DNA of 64,000 nt from Flagellimonas allohymeniacidonis (GTDB lineage: Bacteria > Bacteroidota > Bacteroidia > Flavobacteriales > Flavobacteriaceae): NCBI RefSeq assembly GCF_004296335.1, contig NZ_SGIU01000003.1, forward strand, positions 1-64,000, written 5' to 3'. The notes below the pieces were generated by a model that saw nothing but the letters and a program-made list of their open reading frames with translations, was not told the DNA's origin and did no database searches. Every line of letters begins with the position of its first letter. Position 1 is the stretch's first letter. Made by a program: the position numbers and the translations under genes. Shown in pieces: positions 7,909-16,308 of the stretch.

Positions 7909-10014
7909 CTATGGTTCTATTTGGGCGGTGGTGGCGAGTTTGTTTTGAACAAGGTGTGTCTTTTTTTCACCTTTTATTATGGCTACGTAGTTTCTTGCAT
8001 TTATTAAATCAGGATTTTGGGTCAAGGCCTGCTGAAAGGCCATTAGGGCCATTCGCCTATTTCCTAATTTAAAATAGGCGAGGCCCATCTGATTTAGGGC
8101 AGAGGGAAAATGATGTTTGATTTCGAGAGTTTTTTTGGCATGATGCAAGGACTGGGCAAAACGGTTTTGGCGATAATAGACCTCACTTACCTTTAAGTGA
8201 TTTTCTGCTGATGGCGACTGGGAAAGTTCTTCTTGTAAAACTTGAAGTAAAGGTTTCTTGTTAAGACCTATATCAAGATATTTTTGAGCTAATCCGTCGT
8301 TTTTTTGGGCTGAAAGTCGTTTGCTTGAAAGCTCAACCAACGCATGCCAATTTTTGATTTCATGGTAAACCTCCAGCAATAGGTTCGATGAATGTTGAAA
8401 AGACGGAGCTAATACGGAGGCCTTTTTTAGACACTTTCGAGCTTCTTCGAATCGTTGTTGTTGTTTAAGAAATCGGCCATAGAAGTAAAGAGAGGTATGT
8501 TGATTGGGATTTAAGGCGAGTCCTTTCTTAAAGCTTCTTTCGGCACCTGCCAAATCACTGAGATGTTCTTTAGCGATTCCAAGGTTTATATGGATGTTGG
8601 AATAGCTCGGAAGAAGTGTCAAGGCTTTTTCAAAACAGTTTTTTGCTTTTTGATAATCTCCAGACCCTAAAAGGGCTACTCCATAGTTCATATGCCCCCT
8701 ACCATTTTCTGGGCACTTTTTCACCACATCTTCCCATAGGGAAAGTTCATTTTTCCATACGCTATTTCGTTGTGTGATACCATAGAAGTGAAGTCCAAAG
8801 AAAACGATAAGAAAAAAGGAAGCGAAGGTCTTCAATTTGTGTTGGTATAAGGTTTTTGGGAGGTGTCTCTCCCATAAAAAGCGTATTCCAAACACCACTG
8901 CAATGGTTAATCCGATATAGGGTAAAAAGGTTCTATGATCATTTAAAACTTCGGCAAAAGGGACAAAAGAGGATGTTGGCAACAGGCCAATAATAAACCA
9001 AAGCATTCCGAAGGACACTATGCGCGTTTCCTTTTGTTTGGAAGCCCTTAGGGCAATAAAAAGAAAAAACAAGAAAACTATGATTCCTATAATGGCTCGA
9101 TAATCCAAAACTGACTGGAAAGGCATCCAATCGGTGTCAGCGGAAAGATTATATGGAATAAAATAGGTCAATACATAATGGCCAAAAACAAAAGGCTGTG
9201 TAATGATGTAGTTATATCTGCTAATATTCCCGGGAGAAAACGTGTCTGGAAGCATTTGGAAATAGAACAATAGATATAAAAAGGTAAGAGCAACTGCCGG
9301 CCAGGTTTTCCTAAGGGCATTTAAGCATTTCTGAATCTCTTTTCTTCTATAGAATTCAAGAAGATAGGCCTGTTCTTCCAAAAGGAGGACATACAAAAAC
9401 AGCAGTGGAGCAAAAACAAAGGCTATTTCTTTTGATAGAAAACCAAAAAGTACAAATAGTAAATAGAGTCCTTTCCTTCTCCAGTATTTGGAATTTAGAA
9501 AGACAAAAAAAGCTAGGAGGATGAAAAATGTTGCAGTTATTTCAGCTCTTTGTATGATGTAATTAACAGTTTCGGCATTCACACAATTGAATCCAAAAGC
9601 CGACGCACATAACAATGCCAGATATCGATTTCTATTGGGCTTATGCTTATCATGAAGCATACGATTAACCATCAGAAACACTAAGAAGCAAACCCCAAGA
9701 AACATGAGAAATATATGGGTGTGATAAGGAGCGGTATAAAGACCCCCAATGGCATAGTCCAAAGAATTTTCCAAAGTGGTCAAGGGTCGATAACTCCGGT
9801 TTGTGCTTAAGGAGCTAAAAGTTTCGGGGTTACTAAAAAAATCCAGCACCTGAAACTGCCTTATAGCCGTATTGTTTACAATGGTGTGAAAGTCATCAAA
9901 ATGAAACGAATTTGTGAAATGGTTGGAATAAGAGGCAACCAGTGCGATTACGGCGGAAATCGCGAGCGTGTAAAAAGTTTGGTTCTTTTCAAGACAAATT
10001 TTGAGGCCTTTCAT
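7909..10014 (-). CDS. GT-C type membrane glycosyltransferase-like protein with C-terminal TPR repeats (TMTC-like)
   Basis: A 701-residue protein. An N-terminal block of about 10-11 membrane helices (residues 15-405) contains the first-loop acidic motif FHFDDFHTIVNN typical of GT-C glycosyltransferases using lipid-phosphate sugar donors, and NRSYRPLTTLE, which resembles TMTC-like O-mannosyltransferases. Residues about 430-685 hold at least six tetratricopeptide repeats (for example GHMNYGVALLGSGDYQKAKN and ALNQMGLAYFKLGNRRMALM). The TPR part probably faces the periplasm and binds the acceptor. The downstream DPM1-like GT2 gene follows within about 25 bases, supporting a two-gene lipid-linked glycosylation module. 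Assignment to a GT-C role is from topology and the DD motif, not from a measured match. Confidence 0.82.
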   Translation of the reverse strand: MKGLKICLEKNQTFYTLAISAVIALVASYSNHFTNSFHFDDFHTIVNNTAIRQFQVLDFFSNPETFSSLSTNRSYRPLTTLENSLDYAIGGLYTAPYHTHIFLMFLGVCFLVFLMVNRMLHDKHKPNRNRYLALLCASAFGFNCVNAETVNYIIQRAEITATFFILLAFFVFLNSKYWRRKGLYLLFVLFGFLSKEIAFVFAPLLFLYVLLLEEQAYLLEFYRRKEIQKCLNALRKTWPAVALTFLYLLFYFQMLPDTFSPGNISRYNYIITQPFVFGHYVLTYFIPYNLSADTDWMPFQSVLDYRAIIGIIVFLFFLFIALRASKQKETRIVSFGMLWFIIGLLPTSSFVPFAEVLNDHRTFLPYIGLTIAVVFGIRFLWERHLPKTLYQHKLKTFASFFLIVFFGLHFYGITQRNSVWKNELSLWEDVVKKCPENGRGHMNYGVALLGSGDYQKAKNCFEKALTLLPSYSNIHINLGIAKEHLSDLAGAERSFKKGLALNPNQHTSLYFYGRFLKQQQRFEEARKCLKKASVLAPSFQHSSNLLLEVYHEIKNWHALVELSSKRLSAQKNDGLAQKYLDIGLNKKPLLQVLQEELSQSPSAENHLKVSEVYYRQNRFAQSLHHAKKTLEIKHHFPSALNQMGLAYFKLGNRRMALMAFQQALTQNPDLINARNYVAIIKGEKKTHLVQNKLATTAQIEP

Positions 10015-10176
10015 GCTACTTCTTTAAGGCATGACCGCAATTCCAATGGATTGGGCCAAAAAGGTTTGCATGTTTAAGGTAGAGGGAATTTAGCCTGTCT
10101 TAGTGCAGGAATTTAGGAATACAGGATATGAATTGATGAATTGGGAGATTCGTTTGAACTTGAATCTTACACTTGG
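10015..10176. other. Intergenic spacer, no feature recognised
   Basis: A 162-base gap between two minus-strand genes. It should hold the promoter of the GT-C/TPR gene, but I see no exact CAAAnnTA element, no strong hairpin and no credible small gene. Confidence 0.5.
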
Positions 10177-11439
10177 CTATACTTGAGATGCCACTTCCAT
10201 GAGCAGGGCACAGATATAGGCTCCGGCCGTACCCACAACATAACCAAAAACCGCCAACAAGATACCCACTGAGGTCAACGAGGGGTGGAATTCAGCTGCA
10301 ACCACGGGAGCAGAAGCCGCCCCACCTACATTGGCCTGGCTCCCCACTGCGAGAAAAAAATAGGGTGCCTTTATGAGTTTAGCCACCAAAATGAGAAGAC
10401 CTGCGTGAAATGAAATCCAAATTAGGCCAATGGCAATGAGCCCTGGATTTTCCAATACACGTCCTAAATCCATTTTCATACCTATTGTGGCTACCAAAAT
10501 GTAGATAAAAACACCTCCAATTTTACTTGCTCCGGCCCCTTCGTAGTTTTTCGCTTTGGTGAAAGAAAGCCCTATACCAATACAGGTTGCAAAAACGACC
10601 ATCCACAAAAACTTGGACCCTAGTGAGGACAGGATTTTTTCCTTGTTGCGAATGACCTCAAAATTGGCCTCCAAAAAATCAGCAAAATGGTGGCCCAAGA
10701 GATGGGCAATACCCACCCCGGCAAAAGCATAGAAGGTCATCATCATAAAGTCATGCAAACTGGTTATCCTAGCTATTTTTTTGGTATGTTCCGTAACTTT
10801 TTCTTTAAGTGCTTCGATGGATGAGGTATCTGCTTTCAACCAGCCATCAATTCGCTTTGATCTTCCGATGCCAAGGAGGATAATGGCCATCCACAGATTT
10901 GCTACAACAATATCTATCAGTACCATTCCTCCAAACTTTTCAGGATTGTACTGAAATACCTCCAGCATGGCGGCCTGATTTGCCCCACCACCGATCCAAC
11001 TTCCAGCTATCGTCGCCAAACCGCGCCAAACGGCATCAAACCCAGCTCCGCCAACCGTTTCGGGTGAAAAAATGGATACAATCAATATGGCAACGGGACC
11101 TCCAATAATAATTCCAGCAGTACCCGTCAAAAACATGATCAAGGCCTTTGAGCCCAAATTGAATATCGCCTTTAGATCGATACTCAGGGTCATCAAAATC
11201 AAAGCTGCCGGTAAAAGATATCTACTGGCAATGTAATAGGTGTTGGACGCCTCTTCCTTAACGATTCCGAGGCTTGCCAAAATCGCTGGCAAGAGGTAAC
11301 ACATTAAAACGGTAGGTACAATGGCATAAAACTTTTTCCAAAAACCTGTTTTGATGGAAGAGGTATAAAAAACGAATCCTAAACAAAGGCAAAGAAGTCC
11401 AAAGATGACAGTATCTTCAGTAAAGGGAAGTTGGTTCAT
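10177..11439 (-). CDS. DUF819 family integral membrane protein
   Basis: A 420-residue protein with about 11-12 membrane helices and little soluble sequence, apart from a basic loop near residues 205-235. The glycine-rich stretch GLATIAGSWIGGGANQAAM (about residues 140-158) and the C-terminal block GSQANVGGAASAPVVAAEF are the repeated signature of DUF819 (YjcL-like) proteins. They resemble the discontinuous substrate-site loops of secondary transporters such as the GltS and bile-acid symporter folds. The family is therefore probably a transporter of unknown substrate in the inner membrane. It is preceded on its strand by a TATATTTG promoter element and by the HAD gene 35 bases away. The family call is firm; the substrate cannot be read from sequence. 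Confidence 0.9.
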   Translation of the reverse strand: MNQLPFTEDTVIFGLLCLCLGFVFYTSSIKTGFWKKFYAIVPTVLMCYLLPAILASLGIVKEEASNTYYIASRYLLPAALILMTLSIDLKAIFNLGSKALIMFLTGTAGIIIGGPVAILIVSIFSPETVGGAGFDAVWRGLATIAGSWIGGGANQAAMLEVFQYNPEKFGGMVLIDIVVANLWMAIILLGIGRSKRIDGWLKADTSSIEALKEKVTEHTKKIARITSLHDFMMMTFYAFAGVGIAHLLGHHFADFLEANFEVIRNKEKILSSLGSKFLWMVVFATCIGIGLSFTKAKNYEGAGASKIGGVFIYILVATIGMKMDLGRVLENPGLIAIGLIWISFHAGLLILVAKLIKAPYFFLAVGSQANVGGAASAPVVAAEFHPSLTSVGILLAVFGYVVGTAGAYICALLMEVASQV

Positions 11440-11460
11440 AGTATTTGGCTACTAGTTTAC

Positions 11461-11468
11461 CAAATATA
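11461..11468 (-). promoter_or_regulatory. Bacteroidota -7 promoter element for the DUF819 gene
   Basis: CAAATATA on the plus strand reads TATATTTG on the minus strand, an exact TAnnTTTG match. It ends 21 bases before the DUF819 start codon at 11439. A matching upstream TTG at the expected 19-base spacing was not found, so this is a half-supported promoter. Confidence 0.5.
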
Positions 11469-11474
11469 GAAAAA

Positions 11475-12287
11475 TCATAATCGGTCGTGGAGGAATTTTG
11501 CAACTCCATCCTCCGTATTGGCATAGGTTACAGCGTCGGCGACCGCTTTAACTTCATTGCGTGCATTGCCAACAGCCACTCCGAAACCAACTTTTTGAAT
11601 CATTTCAATATCGTTGTAGTTATCTCCAAAAGCCAAAATATCGTCCAAAGTTTCATTCGGAGCCAGCAAAGACGTGATTGCAGATAGTTTTGAGGCCTTT
11701 TTTGGGCTCATCTCAATAATGGTGTCGCTTGAACGATAGGAATGGACTTGATTGGCAAACTTGGTTTCTAATTCTGAAAATACACGATCTAGAACTTCCT
11801 CCTGACCCATCAACATAATTTTATGGGCACCTTTTTTTTTGGAAGTCCAACGACTTAGGGTTACCTCTGTGTTTTCAAAAATGGGGTAGGTCTTGGTATT
11901 GAATATTTCCTTTTGTACGCGTTCGGACGTCTCGCTTACAAACCAATCATCATCACTATAAAGACCGAGTTTTATTCCCATTGATTTTGAGATTTCCGCA
12001 ATTCCCTTCAAGGTTTCACCAGAAATGGTTTCAGAGTAGAGCGTTTTTCCTTCATGTTGAATTAAGGCTCCATTATAGCAAATAGTAGGATGGTTTTCAA
12101 TGCCCATTCGTTGTTGTAGGTATTGAATGGATTTGGGCATACGCGCCGAAACCAGAATAATCATGACCTTGTCCTTAATTTGTTGGATTATTGAAACCGT
12201 AAAATCAGATACATCATTTTTAGTGGAAAGCAGGGTGCCATCCAGGTCAGAGCAGACTATTTTAAACTGCTTTAAATGTTGAGCCAA
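11475..12287 (-). CDS. Cof-type HAD-IIB family phosphatase
   Basis: A 270-residue HAD hydrolase of the Cof subfamily. Motif I is CSDLDGTLL (nucleophile D14, acid/base D16). Motif II is around ILVSAR, a lysine of motif III falls in KKASKLSAI, and motif IV is AFGDNYNDIEMI with the metal-binding aspartates, followed by GVAVGNA. The IIB cap lies between motifs II and III (about residues 85-195). Cof-type enzymes dephosphorylate sugar phosphates, FMN, PLP or similar small molecules; the substrate is unknown. The only start that retains motif I is TTG at 12287, placing it 16 bases inside the end of the DUF5916 gene upstream, which suggests translational coupling. Confidence 0.93.
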   Translation of the reverse strand: MAQHLKQFKIVCSDLDGTLLSTKNDVSDFTVSIIQQIKDKVMIILVSARMPKSIQYLQQRMGIENHPTICYNGALIQHEGKTLYSETISGETLKGIAEISKSMGIKLGLYSDDDWFVSETSERVQKEIFNTKTYPIFENTEVTLSRWTSKKKGAHKIMLMGQEEVLDRVFSELETKFANQVHSYRSSDTIIEMSPKKASKLSAITSLLAPNETLDDILAFGDNYNDIEMIQKVGFGVAVGNARNEVKAVADAVTYANTEDGVAKFLHDRL

Positions 12288-14470
12288 TAGGTGAATTTAA
12301 GGTTGATAGAGCGGCTTCTGGGCATGAAACTGTTTACAAAGTAGTTGTCGTTGTAAACAATGAACAGGTCAGACAAGGGAGCAAAACGCCATTGCAGCCT
12401 TGAATTGAAGCCCAAATTATCTCTTTGATTGCTATATTGAACTAGGTTGGACCAGAAAATGGATTTACTGAATGTTACATTGATTCGTGGGCTTACCAAC
12501 CAGATATCAGCACTGGGAAAGGGGTCGGGAAGGTTGATATTATCGTAAACCACATCCAAAGAAAGAAAAACTTTGGGTTGCAAACGCAAGCTCATGTTTC
12601 CTTCGAATGAAAACCGGTTACCGTTGAAAAAATCCCCATAGCCTGGTTCCAAGGAATAAGAAAACACTTTTCGACGGTCGCTTTGAAATTCAACCTCGTA
12701 GCTAGTGTAATAGTACCCTTGGTCTGCAGGCAACTCAATCGCTCCATCCGTTCCTGTGGGATCAAAGGGGTCCGTAAGAAAGGTAAACCTGTTGAACATC
12801 CGTGCCGAAATTTCTTCTTGGGTCTTGAATTGGGCGCCCCATCTCCAAAAGATGGTATAGTCGGTATTCTGATAATCCAAATTAGGTCTCCAAATGGCAT
12901 TTGGACTAAATCGAAAACCATGCGAATTGATTTTTCCCTTTTTTGGCCAAAAGGTGTACTCAACAAAAGGCCGTGCCGCGACGATATCCTTTCTTCTTAC
13001 AAAACCAAGATCGGCCCGATAATCTTCCCCTACAAAGTTTCCGCGCACACCAAAATTTACATTTCTCGAGTTATACCGCAAATCAACGCCCCCAGCGCTG
13101 TCATCATCTCCGATATCGCGGGCAAAAGACTTGTGGAAGAAAAACTTTCCCACCCATGTGTTGTCCGAGGAGGCAAGATTGTAATCCAGTCCCACCACAC
13201 GGTTATAACGATCGGTCTGATCTAAGAAGTCATAGTCTTTAAAGGTTTGGCGGTTCACAAAAATGAAGCTAAGGTTGGATCGCGAGAACATCTTTTTTTG
13301 AAGGGCAAAAACCGTGTTGTTATTACTAGGTATCTCGTTGGGAACATCTTCTTCTGTTTGAATATTTAACAAACCCAGCCGCCAATCTTCATTGAGTTTT
13401 CCACTTAGACGAATACCTCCAATGATTCCGTTTTCAATGGTGTCGTCGTTAATATCATCGGCAATACCAATTCTTCGGGAAAAGAAGGGGTTGGAGTCAC
13501 GTTCGTTTCCGAAGGTCCCAAATAAGTCCACGTTGTCAATAAAAAACTGTCTCCTTTCGGGTAGGTTGACTTCAAATCGTGTAAGATTGGTGAAAAAGTT
13601 ATCTACCTCCACGTTTGAAAAATCTGGATTCACGGTGATGTCCAGGTTCATTCCGTTTCCAATCGCCACTTTGGCATCTGCTCCAAAACTAAAATCATTG
13701 GTGCTTTCATCATTTTCAAAATCCTTTAAGGAAATTCCATTGACATAAGGAATTATGGCCAATGGCGTCCGTGATCTTCCCAAGGGTTTTTCGAACACCA
13801 TATCGCCCATGAAAGCAAGATTGAAAACAAATTGATTTTGTGGGATTTCAGCCCATGTGCTTGTCTCGTTGGTCTGCATATCGAAACGGTAGCTGTTGAA
13901 TCGCCATTTGGTCTCTCCCTGCTTAAACTTGAACGAAGTAAGGGGAATGGCCATTTCACATACATAATACCCATCGTAAATTTTGGACTCGCCACGCCAT
14001 TTTACATCCCAAGACGTGGTAAAACCACTCAATGTTGTTCCCCCATTTGAAATCAATGCTTCCCTGCGGACCCCGTATGGATTCATTCCGAACAAAAAGG
14101 CATTGGTGCCGTCATTGAAAGTGTCAAAAAGCAAACTGATGTTATCATTGCCCCCGGCTCTAAAATCACGCTGAAGTGAGGGTATCACGTAGTCATCCCC
14201 TTCTGTGTTGACCTTAATTCCAATATAGAGCGTTGTGGCACTGTACAGCATTTTTATGTCTGTTTGCTGCTCCGCCAAAATGGAATCAGAAGGAAAATAC
14301 TGTTGAAACTTATGGGCACTTTCGGCAATTTCCCAAACGGATTCATCCAAAACAGCATCAATTTTAATAGGCTGGTCGATGAATTTTACGGTAAATTGTT
14401 TTGGTGTGTTTTGTGCGGAAAGTATGAGTGGTAAGAATACCCAAAAAACTATAAAATAGCGTTTTGACAT
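12272..14470 (-). CDS. DUF5916 domain protein with N-terminal family 9 carbohydrate-binding-like module
   Basis: A 732-residue exported protein with a signal peptide (ending near LSAQ). Residues about 25-225 form a CBM9-like beta-sandwich (IDAVLDESVWEIAE, LYIGIKVN, NDNISLLFDTFNDG, WDVKWRGESKIYDGYYVCEMAIPL is split over several strands). The remaining 500 residues are the DUF5916 region: VDLFGTFGNERDSNPFFSRRIG, repeated amphipathic beta-strands, and a C-terminus ending in LKFTYWLNI with an aromatic penultimate pattern typical of outer-membrane barrels. The protein is therefore probably an outer-membrane barrel with a periplasmic sugar-binding-like head. These proteins are widespread in Bacteroidota and their function is unknown. 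A CAAATTTA (minus-strand TAAATTTG) promoter element lies about 22 bases upstream. Confidence 0.9.
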   Translation of the reverse strand: MSKRYFIVFWVFLPLILSAQNTPKQFTVKFIDQPIKIDAVLDESVWEIAESAHKFQQYFPSDSILAEQQTDIKMLYSATTLYIGIKVNTEGDDYVIPSLQRDFRAGGNDNISLLFDTFNDGTNAFLFGMNPYGVRREALISNGGTTLSGFTTSWDVKWRGESKIYDGYYVCEMAIPLTSFKFKQGETKWRFNSYRFDMQTNETSTWAEIPQNQFVFNLAFMGDMVFEKPLGRSRTPLAIIPYVNGISLKDFENDESTNDFSFGADAKVAIGNGMNLDITVNPDFSNVEVDNFFTNLTRFEVNLPERRQFFIDNVDLFGTFGNERDSNPFFSRRIGIADDINDDTIENGIIGGIRLSGKLNEDWRLGLLNIQTEEDVPNEIPSNNNTVFALQKKMFSRSNLSFIFVNRQTFKDYDFLDQTDRYNRVVGLDYNLASSDNTWVGKFFFHKSFARDIGDDDSAGGVDLRYNSRNVNFGVRGNFVGEDYRADLGFVRRKDIVAARPFVEYTFWPKKGKINSHGFRFSPNAIWRPNLDYQNTDYTIFWRWGAQFKTQEEISARMFNRFTFLTDPFDPTGTDGAIELPADQGYYYTSYEVEFQSDRRKVFSYSLEPGYGDFFNGNRFSFEGNMSLRLQPKVFLSLDVVYDNINLPDPFPSADIWLVSPRINVTFSKSIFWSNLVQYSNQRDNLGFNSRLQWRFAPLSDLFIVYNDNYFVNSFMPRSRSINLKFTYWLNI

Positions 14471-14492
14471 CAGTTAATTTGAATTAGTCGCC

Positions 14493-14500
14493 CAAATTTA
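14493..14500 (-). promoter_or_regulatory. -7 promoter element for the DUF5916 gene
   Basis: CAAATTTA on the plus strand reads TAAATTTG on the minus strand, an exact TAnnTTTG match located 22 bases before the start codon at 14470. No well-placed -33 TTG is visible. Confidence 0.5.
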
Positions 14501-14619
14501 AGGGGAAGCATAGTTAAAAAAATGCCAAATGTGATTGGATTTTCCAATGTAAGAATTGAAGCTTTGGAATTTCATGGCGTTTTTAACCTTAACCATACCT
14601 AATAAACGCCTTCATTTCC

Positions 14620-14627
14620 TATTTTTG
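14620..14627 (+). promoter_or_regulatory. -7 promoter element for the S1/P1 nuclease gene
   Basis: TATTTTTG is an exact TAnnTTTG match that ends 16 bases before the ATG at 14644. It implies a leader of roughly ten bases. The upstream -33 box is not convincing. Confidence 0.5.
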
Positions 14628-14643
14628 GCGAAATTCATCAATC

Positions 14644-15411
14644 ATGAAAAATCTCTGCATCTTCCTCTTTTTGTTACCCTACCTGGTTTCGGCGAATTTC
14701 TGGGGCAAAACGGGCCATCGTGTGACCGGCGCGATTGCCGAGAATCATCTAACTCCAAAAGCGAAGCGTGCTTTGAATGACCTTTTGGATGGCCACAGTT
14801 TGGCCTTTGTATCCACTTTCGCAGATGAAATCAAGGCAGATAGGTCCAACTCCCGATTTTTTGCATGGCATTTTGTGAATTACCCTTTGGATGTACGTTA
14901 TGAGGATTCTGAAAAAAGTGAGTATGGTGATGTAGTGATGGCCATTGAAGAATGTATTCGGATTATTAAAGATGAAAATAGCAGTAGGGAAGACAGGGTT
15001 TTTTATTTGAAACTACTGGTACACTTTGTTGGAGATTTGCATCAGCCCATGCATGCGGGTAGGGGGGATGACCGCGGTGGCAATGATATTCAACTACAAT
15101 GGTTTGGGGAAGGTACTAACCTGCACCGTGTTTGGGATAAGAATCTGATAGAATCCTACGGCATGACCTATACTGAACTGGCGGACGAGTTGGACCGGGT
15201 TCCACGCAAACAGAAAAAAAAGATTCAAGAAGGTACCATTTATGATTGGGTGCACGAATCCCATCAACTTGCAGCTCAGATTTATGATTCGGCCAAAGTC
15301 GGCGAGAAATTGGCCTATCGGTATACCTACGATTATAATGACCTATTGTTTCAACAGCTGCAAAAGGCAGGTCTGCGTTTGGCCCAGGTGCTCAATGACG
15401 TCTTTAAATAG
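14644..15411 (+). CDS. S1/P1-type secreted nuclease
   Basis: A 255-residue zinc-dependent single-strand nuclease/phosphomonoesterase. The signal peptide should be cleaved just before Trp20, because in this family the mature N-terminal Trp and the histidine five residues later (here W20 and H25 in WGKTGH) are zinc ligands. Other ligands are visible in FADEIKADR, FFAWHFVNYP, LVHFVGDLHQPMHAG and DRGGNDI..NLHRVWD. Length and motif order match P1 nuclease-like bacterial proteins. It probably acts in the periplasm or outside the cell to degrade nucleic acids for phosphate or nucleosides. It converges with the TIGR03643 gene, leaving two bases between stops. Confidence 0.95.
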   Translation: MKNLCIFLFLLPYLVSANFWGKTGHRVTGAIAENHLTPKAKRALNDLLDGHSLAFVSTFADEIKADRSNSRFFAWHFVNYPLDVRYEDSEKSEYGDVVMAIEECIRIIKDENSSREDRVFYLKLLVHFVGDLHQPMHAGRGDDRGGNDIQLQWFGEGTNLHRVWDKNLIESYGMTYTELADELDRVPRKQKKKIQEGTIYDWVHESHQLAAQIYDSAKVGEKLAYRYTYDYNDLLFQQLQKAGLRLAQVLNDVFK

Positions 15412-15413
15412 GA

Positions 15414-15692
15414 TTACCTTTTAGATATTTTGTTGCCCGTTATTTGCCGCTGCATAGTGCATTTAAATCGGTCGACCTCACCACTCCTCAATTTTTGATG
15501 TTTGGTACTTCTACCCTGAACCCGCTTTCGCCACATTTTAAAACTACTGGGTTTCATCTCGCGACGCATGATTTCAATCGTTTCTTGTTCGGAGATTCCA
15601 AATTGGTAGGTGATGGCCTCAAAAGGGGTACGGTCTTCCCAAGCCATTTCAATAATGCGGTCCAAATCCCGTTCGGTAAATTTCTTTTTCAT
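15414..15692 (-). CDS. TIGR03643 family small protein
   Basis: A 92-residue basic protein. The ATG at 15692 (MKKKFTERDL) is preferred over an upstream TTG three codons earlier. The sequence DRIIEMAWEDRTPFEAI, then YQFGISEQETIEIMR and FKMWRKRV, is the signature of the uncharacterised TIGR03643 family. It has the shape of a helix-turn-helix domain and resembles the DUF2805 group. DNA or RNA binding is possible but not demonstrated. It lies about 18 bases after alkB on the same strand, so it may be co-transcribed with the AraC and AlkB genes. Confidence 0.85.
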   Translation of the reverse strand: MKKKFTERDLDRIIEMAWEDRTPFEAITYQFGISEQETIEIMRREMKPSSFKMWRKRVQGRSTKHQKLRSGEVDRFKCTMQRQITGNKISKR

Positions 15693-15710
15693 GCAGGGCA
15701 AAAATACGAA

Positions 15711-16307
15711 TTAGCGAATTACGCGGAAGGTAAGGTTGATGCGCTCCCCAATATTTCTAGAAGTCTTTGCAATTTGATGCTGCCAAAAATGCTGTGTTTC
15801 TCCCTTCATTAATAACAGACTTCCATGTTGAAGAAGAATTTTATGCTTAAGGGTTCTATCTGATTTATGCCTCAAATGAAAATTACGCTCTTCGCCCAAA
15901 GTAACCGAAGCAATTACCGGATTTGTTCCCAATTCCTTTTCATCATCGGAATGCCAGCCGTTACTGTCCTTCCCATCTCGATAAAGATTCAGTAAACAGG
16001 TAGTAAAAAGAGTATCGGTCTCTTCTTCAATGGCAGTTTTTATTTCCAATAGATTCGAAGTGAACGGTTTTGGCTGCATGGTGATATTGGAATAGGAGTA
16101 AGACCTGTTGTTCGAAGCATATAGGGCTGTCAATCGCGGCTGGGCATACACCTTACCAAATACTTTAATGTCGTCTTGCTGCCAAGGTGTATTCTTTCTC
16201 AAACTTTCGAAGAAATCGTCGGCTTTTTTGAAATCGAAAAAATTAGCAAAATACCAAATATCACTATCCGGCAAATCGAGCCTCACTTTTTCCGAAAAAA
16301 GCTGCAT
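15711..16307 (-). CDS. AlkB-like alpha-ketoglutarate-dependent dioxygenase
   Basis: A 198-residue Fe(II)/2-oxoglutarate oxygenase of the AlkB family, which reverses alkylation damage (1-methyladenine, 3-methylcytosine) in DNA or RNA. The iron triad is visible as NGWHSDDE (H119, D121) and WQHQIAK (H177). The 2-oxoglutarate-binding arginines are in GERINLTFR (R189, R195), and SNITMQPKPF resembles the substrate-lid region. Length is normal. The gene begins one base after the AraC regulator's stop codon, an arrangement that recalls ada-alkB operons; the AraC neighbour, however, lacks an Ada methyl-acceptor domain, so alkylation control is not shown. Confidence 0.93.
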   Translation of the reverse strand: MQLFSEKVRLDLPDSDIWYFANFFDFKKADDFFESLRKNTPWQQDDIKVFGKVYAQPRLTALYASNNRSYSYSNITMQPKPFTSNLLEIKTAIEEETDTLFTTCLLNLYRDGKDSNGWHSDDEKELGTNPVIASVTLGEERNFHLRHKSDRTLKHKILLQHGSLLLMKGETQHFWQHQIAKTSRNIGERINLTFRVIR

Positions 16308-16308
16308 A

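Noticed and set aside
12683..13225. 180-residue open frame antisense to the DUF5916 gene
   Set aside because: It lies wholly inside a strongly coding gene on the other strand, and its composition (many Arg, Ser, Pro; no domain) is typical of a shadow frame.
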